A stretch of DNA of 64,000 bases from Eonycteris spelaea (GCA_003508835.1 PUFA01000066.1:2976001-3040000); one strand, 5' to 3'. Shown: positions 30,985 through 41,799, numbered from the stretch's first letter. Translations and numbers: made by a program. Notes: a model not told the origin generated them from the sequence alone.

Positions 30985-31325
30985 TCTCTAGGCTGTTGCT
31001 CCTACATGCCAATCTCAATCCTGCCTCAGGGCCTTTGCACTTGCTCTTCTCCCACCACATCTGGCCCATCACTTCTTGCCTGCTTTCCTTGACCACTCCA
31101 TCGACAGTAGTAGCTCTGCATTCACTCTTCTTGATTTATTTTTCTGCCGAGCACTTCTCAGCCTCTGCCATTATATTAAATGTTTATATAGTTGTTTGTT
31201 GTCCATTTCCCTACCTAGAATATCAGTTCCTTGAGGGCATGGACTTTATTTGCAGCTGTTTCCCCTGTGTCCAATCCAGGGCCTGGCCCCCCATAATGCT
31301 TAATATGTCCTTGTGGAATGTGTGG
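30985..31325 (+). mobile_element. LINE/L2 3' end, sense
   Basis: Shows 'tcagggcctttgcacttgct', 'attatattaaatgtttatat', 'tagaatatcagttccttgag' and 'ccagggcctggccccccata', ending where a GGAT array begins. Confidence 0.9.
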
Positions 31326-31437
31326 ATGGGTAATGGATAAATGGATGGATGGATGGGTGGGTGGGTGATGGATGGATGGATGGTTGGAAGGATGGATGAA
31401 TGGATAGGTGATGATGAATGGATGGATGGATGGTGGA
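31321..31437 (+). repeat. (GGAT)n array after an L2 end
   Basis: About 115 bases of GGAT/GGTG/GAAT variants directly behind the L2 3' end at 31325, the same arrangement as at 8150. Confidence 0.93.
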
Positions 31438-31834
31438 CATTTCCCTCAGCATCGCTTCCCAACCCTGAGCTCTGCGTCTCCCACTAGGATGTTCTGACTT
31501 GACTCATCTGGCCCCAAGCCTGAGCAGACAGCTCTGGGTGCTTCTGCAGGATTGGGCAGGAGTTGCTATTTCTCACCTTTGTCTGAGACTGGGCAAACAA
31601 AAGCCTTTGTTTTCCTTCCCTTGCTTGGCCCCTCTACAGCCCAGGGCGGGAAGTTGCTGGCAAGTCAGCAAGTTAACTTTGCTACAACTCAACTTTGAGA
31701 CTTAACCTGTCAAGCTGGGCCCAAGGCTCCTATGGTCACAGTGAACCTGGGCATGATGGGGGTGCGATGTGGGGCACAGGACCGAGGCGCAGAGATTCCT
31801 ACCTGGACAGACCCCAGAGCCTCTGGAGACGTTA
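31438..31834. other. unique stretch, no gene seen
   Basis: No repeat or exon recognised. Confidence 0.4.
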
Positions 31835-31960
31835 TTTTCACATAGTCCTAGGTGATAGGTACTGTTATGTCCTTTTCATGGGTGAGGAAACTGAGGCACA
31901 GAGTAGCAAAGTCAGTGGCTGAGGACTGACGTTGTTCCCAGCTATTCCAAACAGAGCAGG
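31835..31960 (-). mobile_element. MIR SINE, antisense
   Basis: Reads 'taggtgataggtactgttat', 'gggtgaggaaactgaggcac' and 'agagtagcaaagtcagtggc'. Confidence 0.85.
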
Positions 31961-32214
31961 CTTGCACCAGGGTCTGTGAGTCTGACACCACCAGGACCCT
32001 TGGCTGCCCTTTCTCCTCCAAAGTCACTTTTTCTGATGCCTTTTGACCCATTCAGTTCAGAGCAACCGCAAAAGAATTGACCCACTCGGTTCCACAAGGA
32101 GTTATGTTGTTGATGGGGTTTTTTTGCCATGCTCCCTCCTTTTTTTTTTTTTTTCTTTAACCTCAGTACGCAGACAAATGCCACATCATAAAGACTGAGA
32201 GGCTTCTGGAGGTG

Positions 32215-32460
32215 AGAGCTTCATTCCACAGGCTACAGCTGAATGAGCCATGTTTATTAGGCTATTTTTAAATTGCCCCCACCCCTCATGAGAGGTGGGA
32301 AGTCTTAAAATTACTTCTCTCCAAAAACAGTGCTCAGAGGCGCCACCCTGCCCCGGAAGCTCCCTGACCTGCCCCATAAGGAATTATTAATTATGATTTG
32401 TCTTTATAATCGTCCATTTGGAGTCTCGAGTGACACACGCTCAGACTTGTCCATTCTTAA
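32215..32460. promoter_or_regulatory. candidate conserved non-coding element with a MEF2-type site
   Basis: Repeat-free segment with a perfect MEF2 consensus 'ctatttttaa' at 32262-32271, preceded by 'tgtttatt' (forkhead-like) and followed by AT-rich 'ggaattattaattatgattt' near 32380-32400. A T-run at about 32140-32156 lies upstream. Function is inferred from composition only. Confidence 0.33.
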
Positions 32461-32499
32461 AAGAAGGAATCAAAGGTTCATGGAACTAAGTTATATTTA

Positions 32500-32625
32500 A
32501 CTAGAGGAATTACTTGGATTCAGCTCTGGATTTAATGTGTGACCTTGGGCAAATCCCTCCCCTCCCTGGGCTTCTGTTTTCCTAGTTGTAGAAGGAGGAA
32601 TGTGGACTAGTATATAACACAGGTT
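32500..32625 (+). mobile_element. MIR SINE core, sense
   Basis: Shows 'taatgtgtgaccttgggcaa', 'ctgggcttctgttttcctag' and 'gtagaaggaggaatgtggac'. Confidence 0.8.
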
Positions 32626-32784
32626 TTAGACTATATAGTTCCCAAACTGTGACTATGTCAGGGATATATGAAATCGGTTCAGTTGTACATGGATAGGTAT
32701 TTTGTAAGTTGTATTTTTTATTTTAACATTTAAAATGTAATGATGTTTTAACACTTCATTTATAAATGCAGACATTGTTGGTCA
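32626..32784. other. AT-rich unrecognised sequence
   Basis: May be a decayed DNA transposon ('agttcccaaactgtgactat'), not assignable. Confidence 0.35.
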
Positions 32785-33085
32785 TTGGGATGGCCCACGG
32801 AGAAAGAGCTCTGCTTCACACAGTCATTCAGGTGTTCTGACTAATGGAGACTCTGCCGTCTTCAACTGGTAGCTTCCAAAGTCACCCTGGGGATCAACAT
32901 CCAGCCAGTGAGAGGAGAGACGGTGGAGAAGGACCCATCCACCCTGAATGACACACATGCATACATTTCTCCTCACATTCTGTTGGCCAGAACTAGTCAC
33001 ATGGTGCCACCTAGATGCAAAGGCAATTGGGAAATGTAGTCACCTGGCTGGGCAGCTACTTACCTACAACTCTCACTTTAGAGGA
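32785..33085 (-). mobile_element. ancient dispersed repeat, LTR-like, antisense
   Basis: Shows 'ctcacattctgttggccaga', 'actagtcacatggtgccacc' and 'ttgggaaatgtagtcacctg'. The same order occurs at 63820-63990 and more weakly at 62110-62170, and its complement occurs in 9400-9500, so it is a family. I cannot name it securely. Confidence 0.55.
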
Positions 33086-33189
33086 GGAGCATGACTCTTT
33101 GGCAGCCACGTGGCCAGCTCTGCCTCAGTATTCTCTTTTTAAATGAATAAGTTGAGGAACAGAGCTTTGCCGCCCCATTTGTCAATAAA

Positions 33190-34690
33190 TTAAAATATGA
33201 TGTACAATTTCCTACAGACTGGGAGGAATCATTCTACCCAGTATTAAAGTTTATTACACAGTAATCAAGGCAGTGTAGTATTGGCAGAGGGGTAGACATA
33301 GAATCAATGGCCGACAGTACAGGACTCAGAAACAGACCCACACAAACACACCCAGCTCATTTTTGACAAGGGGAGAAGAAATTCAATGGGAGAAGGATAA
33401 CCTTTTCAGTAAATCGTGATGGGGCAATCGGACATCTGTAGGCAACAGAACAAAAGAAAACAACAACAAAAAACAAAACAAATTCTTGACTCAAACCTCA
33501 GATCTTGTATAAACTTTGACTCGAAATGAATCATAGACTTAAATGTAAAACACAAAACATTTACGGAGGTTTTATAGTTAAAAGAAAATCAATCGTTGGG
33601 GTCTAAGGCTAGGCAAAGAGTTATTAGGCTGGAACACCAAAATCATGATTCATAAAAGGAAAAATTGATAAGTGGTGCCTCATCAAAATTAAAACCTTTT
33701 GCTTTGTGAAAGGCCCTTTAAGAGAATGAAAAGACAAACTACAGACTGGGAGAAAATATTTGCAAACAACATATTTGACAAAGGGCTAGTATCAGGAATG
33801 TATCAGAACACTCAAAAATCAGCAATTAAATCCAATTAGAAAATGAACAGAAGGCAGGAACAGACATTTCACTGCAGAGGATGCAAAGAGGCAAATACGT
33901 ACATGAAAAGGGTTTCAATGTCATTAGCCATTAAGGAAATACAAAGTAAAACCACAATGAGATATTACTGCACACCTATCGGAATGACTGAAACAAAAAA
34001 AATGATGAGAACACTAAATGCTGACGAGCATTGGAGAAACTGGATCACTCACACATTCCTAGTGGGAATGTAAAATGGTACAATGTTCTGGAAAACAGTT
34101 AGGCAATTTCTTAAAAACTACCATATGACCCAGAAATTACACTCCTGGACATGGAAATGGAAACTTGTGTTCATGCAAAAACCTGTACACAAATGTTCAT
34201 AGTAGTTTGATTCATAGCAGGCAAAACCTGGAAGCACCCCAGATGCCTTTCAACAGCGAATAAAGTGTGGCGCATCCATACTATGGAACGCTATCCATCA
34301 ATAAAAAGGAACCAAATATCGATTCACACAACAGTTTGGATGACTCTTTAGGGAATTATGTCAAGTAAAAAAGCCAATCCCAAAGGCTTGCATGCCATAT
34401 AATTCCATTTATATGACAGTCTCAAGCTCATACAGTTAATTATAGGAATGTAGAACAGATTAGTGGTTGCCGGGGGTCAGGGACAGAGCTGGGGGTGGGC
34501 AAGGAATTCAGGGTGGGCTGTGAGAGGGTGATGGAAATGTTCGGCATCTTGGCTGTGTCAGGGTCAACATCCTGGCTGTGATGTTGTTCTATGCTTCTGC
34601 AAGGTGTTATCACTAGAGAAAACTGGAGAGTTTATTTTCCAACTTTTTGTGAATCTACAATAATCTCAAAATAAAAATAAATATTATTGA
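33190..34690 (+). mobile_element. L1 3' region, sense, about 1.5 kb
   Basis: Reads 'cacagtaatcaaggcagtgt', 'agaaacagacccacacaaac', 'catcaaaattaaaacctttt', 'agggctagtatcaggaatgt', 'gagatattactgcacaccta', 'actatggaacgctatccatc' and finishes 'tctcaaaataaaaataaata'. It is the longest L1 of the window. The ORF2 frame is interrupted; the 76-codon frame at 33843 is a decayed remnant, not a gene. Confidence 0.94.
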
Positions 34691-34784
34691 AGAACGCAGA
34701 CACAATAGTTTTATACCCAGACATGTCTGAATATAATTGTATCTTCGGTAACATGGAGGCACCATCAGAATCTCAAACATCAGA

Positions 34785-34980
34785 CATAGTGCGGTGGTGA
34801 AGTGTGTGGCTTGACAATGAAGTGCCTGGGTTCAAATCTCAGCCACCAGACCGCTCGCCTCCCTGAGCCTCAGCTCCCCGACCTGTGAGTGGCTGAGCAA
34901 TGAGGGGACCTCCCTCGAGAGGTGGAGACTCAATGAGATGGTCCATGAAACGCAAGGTGCTCATTCGCATAATTGTTACT
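34785..34980 (+). mobile_element. MIR SINE, sense
   Basis: Shows the tRNA-like head 'agtgcggtggtgaagtgtgt', 'ctgggttcaaatctcagcca', 'ctgagcctcagctccccgac' and a tail with 'gcaaggtgctcattcgc'. Confidence 0.88.
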
Positions 34981-35284
34981 TTTCAGGGCTGTGGCAGGTG
35001 GAGGAAGGGACCTCGGGGTGTCATCTGAGAGCTATAGGTTGGAGCCATGACTGTCCATCCCGTGGTTTGTGTCCCTTCTCCCAATGGGCACGTATGTGTC
35101 CTGAAGGGGCTGAACCGAGGTTGGCCTGGCTGGGTCTTGTCTGCCCTCCAGATTCTGGTGTGTACTTTCACAGGGGTTTCTCAGTGAAGGCAGAAGTCAG
35201 CCATTGCCCGTGGACTGGGTGGCTCGGGTGTACCAGCAGCCCAGGGGCTGGCCTCTCTAAGTCAAGAAAGAGAAGGAATGGCAC
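34981..35284. other. unique stretch, no gene seen
   Basis: A 131-codon plus-strand open frame (34938-35333) begins in the MIR and lacks any domain. Confidence 0.4.
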
Positions 35285-35515
35285 TTGCGCTCACGGCATT
35301 CCTCCTGTGTGCCTGACGGTTTACATGCTCTAACTCACTGAATTCTCCCAGCTCTCTTGCCCAAGAGGTATCGTTAGTATCCCTACTTTCTACAGGAGAA
35401 AACTGAGGCTCAGCAAAGGCAATGGACTTGTCTAAGGTCATGCAACCTGTAATGGTGGAGCTGAGATCTGAACCCTGGTCTGTCTGACTTAAGTCCAGTG
35501 TCGTTTTCACTCTTC
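35285..35515 (-). mobile_element. MIR SINE, antisense, first of a head-to-tail pair
   Basis: Reads 'gtgtgcctgacggtttacat', 'ctaactcactgaattctccc', 'ggagaaaactgaggctcagc' and 'ctgagatctgaaccctggtc'. Confidence 0.9.
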
Positions 35516-35645
35516 ATAATAACCTTACCATTTATTTATTAAGCATCTACTATGGCCAATTACTATGCTTAGCTCTTTCCATTGAGGTATCATTATCTCC
35601 CATTTTAGAGAAGGGAAAACAGGGATTACGAGAGATGAGTTGCCA
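35516..35645 (-). mobile_element. MIR SINE fragment, antisense, second of the pair
   Basis: Reads 'catttatttattaagcatct', 'actatggccaattactatgc' and 'ctcccattttagagaaggga'. An A-run at about 35660-35673 lies just beyond. Confidence 0.85.
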
Positions 35646-36759
35646 AGATAGACAACAGTTCAAAAAAAAAAAAAAACCAGTCAAATGACAGCGTTTCCTT
35701 GTGCCCCAACCCCACCCTCAGCTCCAGCTCTACCCAGCCAAGAACATTCGAGCTTGGAGACTTAAATGCTGATTCAGCAAACAGCTGGCACCTTAGAATA
35801 TGATGCCTGGGCAGGCCGTGGGTGTTGAACTTCAGCTTCAGTGGGCCAGGGTCAGCCAAGACAGCCAGAGCCTCCCCCGGGGGCTTGGTGGGGTCACTGG
35901 GAGCTGCGGACAGACCCCCCCTCCCGCCTTGGTCTTGACAGACAGCGTGGCAGTTGAAAGAGGCTAGAGGTGGTGGCGGTGGTGACAACTTCCTTTTGAG
36001 TAATAACATTTACTGAAAAGCAATTCTGCTTTTAGCACCAGAAGTTCACCACCCTCGCAAGTAGGCGCCTAAGAATACCTTCATTCAACCACAGTTCAGA
36101 GATTGACACCGATTCCCTTCTGCATTACCTCCAGGAGAGTTTCACATTTGGTATAGAAGGGAAACCAAATACCGCAATTATTGGTGGAGGCGGAAAGGGT
36201 GCGGAGAGAGGGGTGATGCGAGGGGGGCCAGGTGGCATCAACCATGGTCCCCGAAGCCTCTGCAGGCAGCCTCCAGGCAGTGGCCCAGCCCCTTTTCTTT
36301 AGTTACTGGAAAGATGTCGACAAGCTCAGAATGAAACCATCCAGCTGACAATTTCTCTTCCTTTTACAAGAAAAAGAAAGTGATTATCCTTGAAGCAAGC
36401 ATGGCGTTGGAGACCAGGGATTTACCTAGCTACTCTGCAATTTAGAGGAAGAGTCACAGATACCCCAGGGACTCTAGGCCCTTGCCTGTCACCCTCCTTT
36501 GGTCCTTCGAATGGCCTCTTTTATTATCCATCACTGAAAATCTAATCTGCACATGGGAAGGGAGGGTCTGAAGTATTAGGAGCTCACCCAGGCCCCAGAC
36601 GGCTGTGAAATGGCTGAGGGCAAGGGAGAAGGCATGAGTGGGCCGGAGCTGTGGTGTGTCAGGCAGAGGCACAAGGCTGCAAAGAGCAGCCCTGAGAGGT
36701 CCCCTCTCCCCCCATCTGATCCGGCCTCCTGACTCACGCCGGAACCAGACGCAGTCAAG
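35646..36759. other. 1.1-kb stretch without recognisable repeat
   Basis: No gene found. Open frames on the minus strand (up to 127 codons) show no domain. AT-rich segments at 36000-36180 and 36300-36400 have no repeat similarity and could be conserved sequence. Confidence 0.4.
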
Positions 36760-36905
36760 GCATTAAAAAGATTCTGGCCTTGGAAGTTACACAGATATGG
36801 GTTCAAATCCCATCTCTGCCATTCAATGGCTGTGCGACCTTAGGGAAGTGATTTCATCTCTCCCATCCTCAGCTTCTTCATCTCTAAGATGGGGATAGTA
36901 ATAGG
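36760..36905 (+). mobile_element. MIR SINE, sense
   Basis: Shows 'atgggttcaaatcccatctc', 'aatggctgtgcgaccttagg' and 'agcttcttcatctctaagat'. It stops where the L2 starts. Confidence 0.92.
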
Positions 36906-37362
36906 AAATCAGGCCATGACCCTCCTCTGCTTAAAATCCTCACGTGGCTCCCACCTGACTTGTCAGAAAACCCAAAGTCCTCCCTGTGGCCTACCAGGCC
37001 CTGCGTGGTCCACCCTCCCCTTACAGCCTCATCTCCTGCCTCTCTCTCCTCTGCCTCAGGGCCTTTGAACTTGCTGTTCCCACTGCCCGCAACATCCTTC
37101 CCCCAGATACCCTCTTTCACCTATCTGGGTCTCTGTTTCTATGTCCCCAGGAGGCCTGCTCTGACCTCCTCTTCTAAATTCCTCCTGCTACTCTTTGTCC
37201 CTTTCCCCTGCACTACTTTACTGCTCGACGTGATGATTTTGGGAGTGATTTCTCCCCACGCTCTAGACTATAATAAGCTCGTTCAGTTCTATGTCATTCT
37301 CCATTAAGCCTTCAGAGCCTGGCACGTAGTGGGTACTCGTCAAATGTTCATTGAGTGAGAAG
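36906..37362 (+). mobile_element. LINE/L2 3' end, sense
   Basis: Shows 'cctcctctgcttaaaatcct', 'cctgtggcctaccaggccct', 'tcagggcctttgaacttgct', 'gagcctggcacgtagtgggt' and 'caaatgttcattgagtgaga', reaching the natural 3' terminus. Confidence 0.94.
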
Positions 37363-37440
37363 TGCGGGGTTATGTGGTGAGGATGAAGAGTGTGGATGCT
37401 CAGTACCCGCACAGAGTACTTGCTCACTAAATGTTACTAC

Positions 37441-38454
37441 CTTTTCTCCCTTGCCAGCACCGGCCGTGTGTCACGTGCTCGTTGACTTCCTCCAACAGAG
37501 GGATGCCTTTTATGGATGCACACCCAAGGCTGGAGAGAGCCCAGGTGGCCTGCCTCCGCTCACACAGAGAGGTGAGGCTTTGAAGTCTGGTCTGTGGGAC
37601 TCTCGGCCTCTTGAATGATGGCACCGGTATCTGATGTGACCTGGGCCTGGCTGCTTTAGGGTCTGGCTGAGGGAAATGGTGGGCGGAGCCCTTCAGACCC
37701 TTGAGAGGGCTATGGGTGGTGGGAGAGCTTCCAGGGTCTGGCTCTGGCTTCAAGGGTCTCCAGCCAACTTCGGGCCTTGGGACCGGGGTTCACGCCCCTG
37801 TGCTGCAGTCCCACAGTTCCCATGAAGGAGACCCAGAGCTCTCAGAGAGGGGCTTTTTCAACTTCTGTTGCTGGAAAGTTCTATCCCGGGAAGGGCAGAG
37901 GCTTGAGGAGCTACTGGATATGGCTGGAGCCTCAGAGGCTGGGAGACCCCAGGCGTTCTCTCTCCCTGGCATCCAACCAGTTCCGAAGGAGAGGGACTTT
38001 CCAGAGAAGTCTGCCTCCTGGCTCCTCTGAGCCTACCCAAGAGACCATTAGGCCCAGTCCTGCCTTGGTTTCCCTGTTTTTACTTCTTAGAGAGGCCAAA
38101 GAGTCTGGGGTAAATAGCCCTGGCGTGACGGCTGGTCTCCCCTGAGTCTGACGTGTGGGAATTTTGGAGCCACAAATGTCTTCCGCAGTCTGGGGATGAG
38201 ACCCTCCACCCACACATCCGCCCCTGGCCCTGGGTTGAGCTGGGCCTACAGCTGGTCTAGGGTGGGCTGGGACGTTAGTTGCTTGTGGGTCTCGCCTAGC
38301 GCTGGGGGTTTTGCCCCTGCCCTTTGGAGCTGCCTGAGTTATGTGAGGACCCCTCCCACGGTGCTACAGAGAAGGGGATGCAAATGGGACACCAGGAAGG
38401 ACTGTATTCTGACATTTTATCACACTCAAAGGTGGCCATACCCATTAAACCCCC
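37441..38454. other. 1-kb GC-rich unique stretch, no gene seen
   Basis: Overlapping open frames of 60-122 codons on both strands have no recognisable domain and no credible splice context. A short MIR tail precedes it (about 37400-37440, 'tgctcactaaatgttactac'). Confidence 0.4.
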
Positions 38455-38650
38455 TAGAGCAGACCTTGCTGACTGGCCGCCCACAGGCCAAATCCAGGCC
38501 AAGCGTGTGTTTGGTTTGGCCCTTGAAGTATTTCTAAAAATGTGAATCCGTTGCCAACTTTGAAATTCCAGGAGATGTCGTATAAAATCCATTTCTCTGG
38601 CTTCTCTTGAAAAAATGGGAAGACCCGGCTCTACTAGTAGGGCCACATTC
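38455..38650 (+). mobile_element. hAT-type DNA transposon relic, family unassigned
   Basis: Shows 'ccacaggccaaatccaggcc' and 'ttggtttggcccttgaagta', typical of hAT-Charlie terminal regions, then 'tctctggcttctcttgaaaa'. I recognise the class better than the family. Confidence 0.5.
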
Positions 38651-38854
38651 CTGTGGGGCCTAGAAGGCCGGAGTGCGTCATGGGTGCCCCTTTCAGAGTG
38701 ACACAGAACAGGTGCTCGCCTCTTCAGCCCAGTCTCTGCTCAGCCTTCCCTCTTACACGTCGCCGCGAAGGCCTTGAAGTGCGAATAGGAGCCCACCAGA
38801 CAAAGGGGGGAGGGTAATCCGGGAAAGGGGAGTGGCAAGCGTCCGTGGGATTCG

Positions 38855-38946
38855 TCTGTTCGATTCATTTGACAAGTGTGCGCTGAATGCTCACTGCAGA
38901 CACTGGGGCGGATGGCAGGAAGCAAGCAAGCAGAAAAAATCCTTGC
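38855..38946 (-). mobile_element. LINE/L2, antisense, first half of a split copy
   Basis: Reads 'ttcatttgacaagtgtgcgc' and 'agaaaaaatccttgc', the antisense L2 tip. It continues at 39168 behind a MER5A. Confidence 0.78.
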
Positions 38947-39167
38947 CAGCCCTTCTCAGTTGGATACCATTTTGTCCCCCAGGGACCCTGGCAATGTTTG
39001 GAGGCATTCGTGGTGTCACAGCTGGGTAGGGGAGGAGATGTGACTGTCATCTAGCGGGTAGAGGCCAGGGCTGCTGCTGTACTAATCCTACGATGCGCAG
39101 GACAGTGGTTCACGGCAGAGGATGATCTGGCCCCAAGCGTCAGTAGTGCCAGGATCGAGAAACCCTG
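38947..39167 (+). mobile_element. MER5A (hAT-Charlie) inserted in L2
   Basis: Shows 'ccattttgtcccccagggac', 'ctggcaatgtttggaggcat', 'gtagaggccagggctgctgc', 'cgcaggacagtggttcacgg' and the terminus 'gagaaaccctg'. Full length at about 220 bp. The expected 8-bp target duplication is not readable. Confidence 0.92.
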
Positions 39168-39310
39168 GTTCAGGAGGAGATAAAAAAAAAAAAAAAAAAC
39201 CAGACAAACCACTAAATACATCATCTGAAGTCAGGTGGAGCTATGGAACTAATAGGCGTGGCAGTCGGGGTTAGGAGGGGGGAGTTCCATTTGAGCAGAG
39301 ACCTGGGGAC
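39168..39310 (-). mobile_element. LINE/L2, antisense, second half
   Basis: Continues L2 with 'cagacaaaccactaaataca' and 'ttccatttgagcagagacct'. An 18-base A-run near 39182-39199 lies within it. Confidence 0.7.
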
Positions 39311-39704
39311 AAGGAGGAGCAGGTCCCCCCCACCAAGGTGGCCCTGCGCCGTCTTGCTCCCTGAGCGGCACCCACCCTTTGTGCCCTGCTCTGTTCCCCC
39401 CACAGCCCTGCTCATGGGGCGGGGATCAGTGGGCCTGTGCCACTTTACAAAGGACCTTGGCCAGATGTCACAAGCCCCTAAGAGGCGGACCCAGGTCACG
39501 TGACCACTCTGAGCTGATTTCCTTGGAGTGTGAAGTGATGATAATCACTGAATCACCTGCTCTCATTGAGTCCATCAACAAACATCAGTGAGGTGCCCAC
39601 TGTGGCCTAGGGAGACAGGGTGAGATGCTCAGCACCAGGCGCAGCACATAGTAGGTATGGATGAAAGCACAGAAGGGATATATGGGTAAACAAGCCCCAG
39701 TCCA
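39311..39704. other. mostly unique, short L2-like words
   Basis: A decayed antisense L2 or MIR tip may lie at 39570-39660 ('gcagcacatagtaggtatgg' in the opposite sense). No gene seen. Confidence 0.4.
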
Positions 39705-39942
39705 TGTAAGATAATGATCATGGCCAGTGTTGATTGAGTACCTACTGTGTGCCAGACCCGAGCTGTGTGTCAGCGTTTCGCAGAACGCATACCTCTCAGA
39801 GGGAGGAGTAATGATCATCCCCTGTGCATGGTGAGAAGAACGATGGACAGAGGGGGACATCAATTGCCCAGGGACTTGTGGCAAGGAAGCAGCAGGGCTG
39901 ACACTGGAGCTCAGGCCTATACCCACTGCCTTAGCGTTTTGT
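39705..39942 (-). mobile_element. MIR SINE, antisense, first of a head-to-tail pair
   Basis: Reads 'gtgttgattgagtacctact', 'gtgtgccagacccgagctgt', 'aatgatcatcccctgtgcat' and 'gctgacactggagctcaggc'. Confidence 0.85.
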
Positions 39943-39944
39943 AT

Positions 39945-40115
39945 GCTCAGACTCAGTTAATCGTCCCACCAATTCTGTGAGATAGCTGGCAGCATGAGCC
40001 CATTTTACAGACGAGGTAGCTGAGGTGCGGAGAGCCAGCGTGACTCGCCCAGGGTCACACAGCATGTGGGTTTGAATCGATGTCCTGCAGTTCGCAATTC
40101 AGACTACCAAGCCCC
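39945..40115 (-). mobile_element. MIR SINE, antisense, second of the pair
   Basis: Reads 'caccaattctgtgagatagc', 'cccattttacagacgaggta', 'cccagggtcacacagcatgt' and 'gggtttgaatcgatgtcctg'. Confidence 0.9.
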
Positions 40116-40523
40116 GCCCCTTGTAATCCCTAGCTGCTCCTCGAGGTGAGTTGCTCAGCCCTGAGGGCTTGGGGAGGGAAGGTGGGCCAGGGGGTTAAGC
40201 CCCTCAGGGTCTACAGGACGAGGCAGGAGGCTCTGGAGGAGGTGGGGTCCTGGGGTGGGAGGGTGGGAGCAGGTGGGCCTGGGGAGCCGCCACCTTCCGG
40301 CCCCCACACGCCTGCACTGCACCGCGCCAGGAGTGGCTGTTGAGAGGCTGCCCTGTGGCGAGCAGCAGGCTGACAATGGCTCCTTGTGTCTGCGCAGGTG
40401 GTGTGGTGGGGAGGCATTGTTCTCCAGGACACGTTCCCGCCATGGCTGGCTGCGGGCGGTCCCCGTCCCAGGACACTTGGCACGGGGCTGTTCCGGGTGC
40501 CTGAGGGAGGTGTGTGTGATGCT
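40116..40523. other. unique GC-rich stretch, no gene seen
   Basis: Long open frames on both strands (up to 289 codons on the minus strand, 40155-41024) arise because the adjacent GA array has no stops in several frames; they are not genes. Confidence 0.5.
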
Positions 40524-40550
40524 GGAGAGAAAGAAAGAGAAGAGAGAGGA

Positions 40551-40627
<77 letters not shown>

Positions 40628-40690
40628 CACAGAGAGACACAGAGAGACACAGAGAGACACAGAGAGACACAGAGAGAGAATGTGTGTTGT
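40524..40690 (+). repeat. (GA)n array followed by a (GACACAGA)n array
   Basis: A purine-only GA/GAAA tract at about 40526-40625 is interrupted once by 'gacgg' and passes into about six copies of the 8-mer GACACAGA (40625-40678). Long homopurine tracts can form triplex DNA (known property). Probably length-polymorphic. Confidence 0.95.
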
Positions 40691-41149
40691 GTGATGCTGG
40701 AGTGTGTGTGTGTGAGAGAGAGATGCTGTAGCGGCGTGTGGGGCAGGTGTGTATGGAAGGGACTTGCATGTCTGACCACTGGCTTCTGAGTGTGTCCGTG
40801 CATGTCTTGCACACCGTGGCAGTGGGTCTGAGCAGGCTTGTGGCTTTCGGCGTCTGTTGTGTCTGAGCGTCTGAGTGCATCTCCCTGGAGTACCTGTGGC
40901 TCTTTGTGTATCTGCTCCACGTGCGTCTCCAACTCTGTGTGCCTTGTGTGCTGAGTGAGTCTGTCCTCCTCCGCACACGTCTCCGTCTCCATCTTGGTCT
41001 GTCTGTGCAGCGTCTTGACGCCAAGGGACAGCAGAGCCCCGGCTGCGGGATGAGGCCTGTTCCCCGTGCAGGAGGAAAAGGGATGGGGAGCCGCTCAGCC
41101 CCAGTTCAGGCGGAGAGGCGGCCTAGCCCAAAAGCCAGAGGCAAGACGG
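40691..41149. other. TG/TCTG-rich low-complexity flank
   Basis: Enriched in 'tgtgtctg'-like words, as though an old TG/TCTG array has decayed, and grading into unique GC-rich DNA. No gene seen. Confidence 0.5.
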
Positions 41150-41395
41150 AGCTGGGTGTCGTGCAGGGGCACCCAGGAGGCCAGGGCAGCTGCAGCGGAG
41201 TGACCGAGGGGCGAGGACACCAGGGGCCACCCACGGGCCAGGCGCGGGGTTGGAACTTCGTTCTGAGATGAAGTCGTTGGAGGGTCTGCCTCTGGGAGCG
41301 GCAGGGTCTGACTGCCTTTCACAGAGGCGCCTCTGGCCGCAGGCGGAGAGTGGGCTGCAGGGCAAGCGTGACAGCTGTTGGGGGGTTTCCACGCC
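41150..41395 (-). mobile_element. LINE/L2 body, antisense
   Basis: Reads 'caggaggccagggcagctgc', 'tcgttctgagatgaagtcgt', 'gcagggtctgactgcctttc' and 'cgcctctggccgcaggcgga'. GC-rich and diverged, but the order is that of L2. Confidence 0.75.
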
Positions 41396-41439
41396 CATTT
41401 CGCGAAGGAGTTTCCCAGCCATGACCTCAGGGCGCCCCC

Positions 41440-41545
41440 ATTCCAGGCAGGAATTGCAGCTCCCCATTTGGCAGAGGAGGAAACCGAGGCCTTGGGAGGA
41501 GAAATGCCTTCCAAGGGTGGACGTTCGGGAGCAGATCTGAGGCCA
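41440..41545 (-). mobile_element. MIR SINE, antisense
   Basis: Reads 'ctccccatttggcagaggag' and 'gaaaccgaggccttgggagg'. Confidence 0.8.
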
Positions 41546-41664
41546 AAGCCAGTTCTCAGCCTCCTTGGCTCCCTGCCCGTCCCCACGTCCTTTCCTGTCC
41601 CGGGGCTGTGGGGGGGTCGGTGTCTGTGCTAAAGACAGAGGACCCACTGTCCTCCTTCTCCCAG

Positions 41665-41795
41665 GACTCAGGACTCTGGAGCCAGCGGGCTTAGGTTTCC
41701 ATCTTGTCTCAGCCCCTTAACAGCTGAGTGACCTTGGGCAAGTCACACGGCCTCTCTGTGCCCGGTTTCCTCATCTGCAAAATGTCGTGCTACTG
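41665..41795 (+). mobile_element. MIR SINE, sense
   Basis: Shows 'caggactctggagccagcgg', 'gctgagtgaccttgggcaag' and 'ggtttcctcatctgcaaaat'. Confidence 0.92.
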
Positions 41796-41799
41796 AGAA

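Noticed and set aside
33843..34073. 76-codon frame similar to L1 sequence
   Set aside because: Short remnant of a decayed L1 with interrupted ORF2; no coding capacity for retrotransposition.
40155..41024. 289-, 262- and 255-codon minus-strand open frames, the longest of the window
   Set aside because: All three overlap one another in different frames and depend on the GA and GACACAGA arrays, giving Leu-Ser repeats. No domain or splice evidence.
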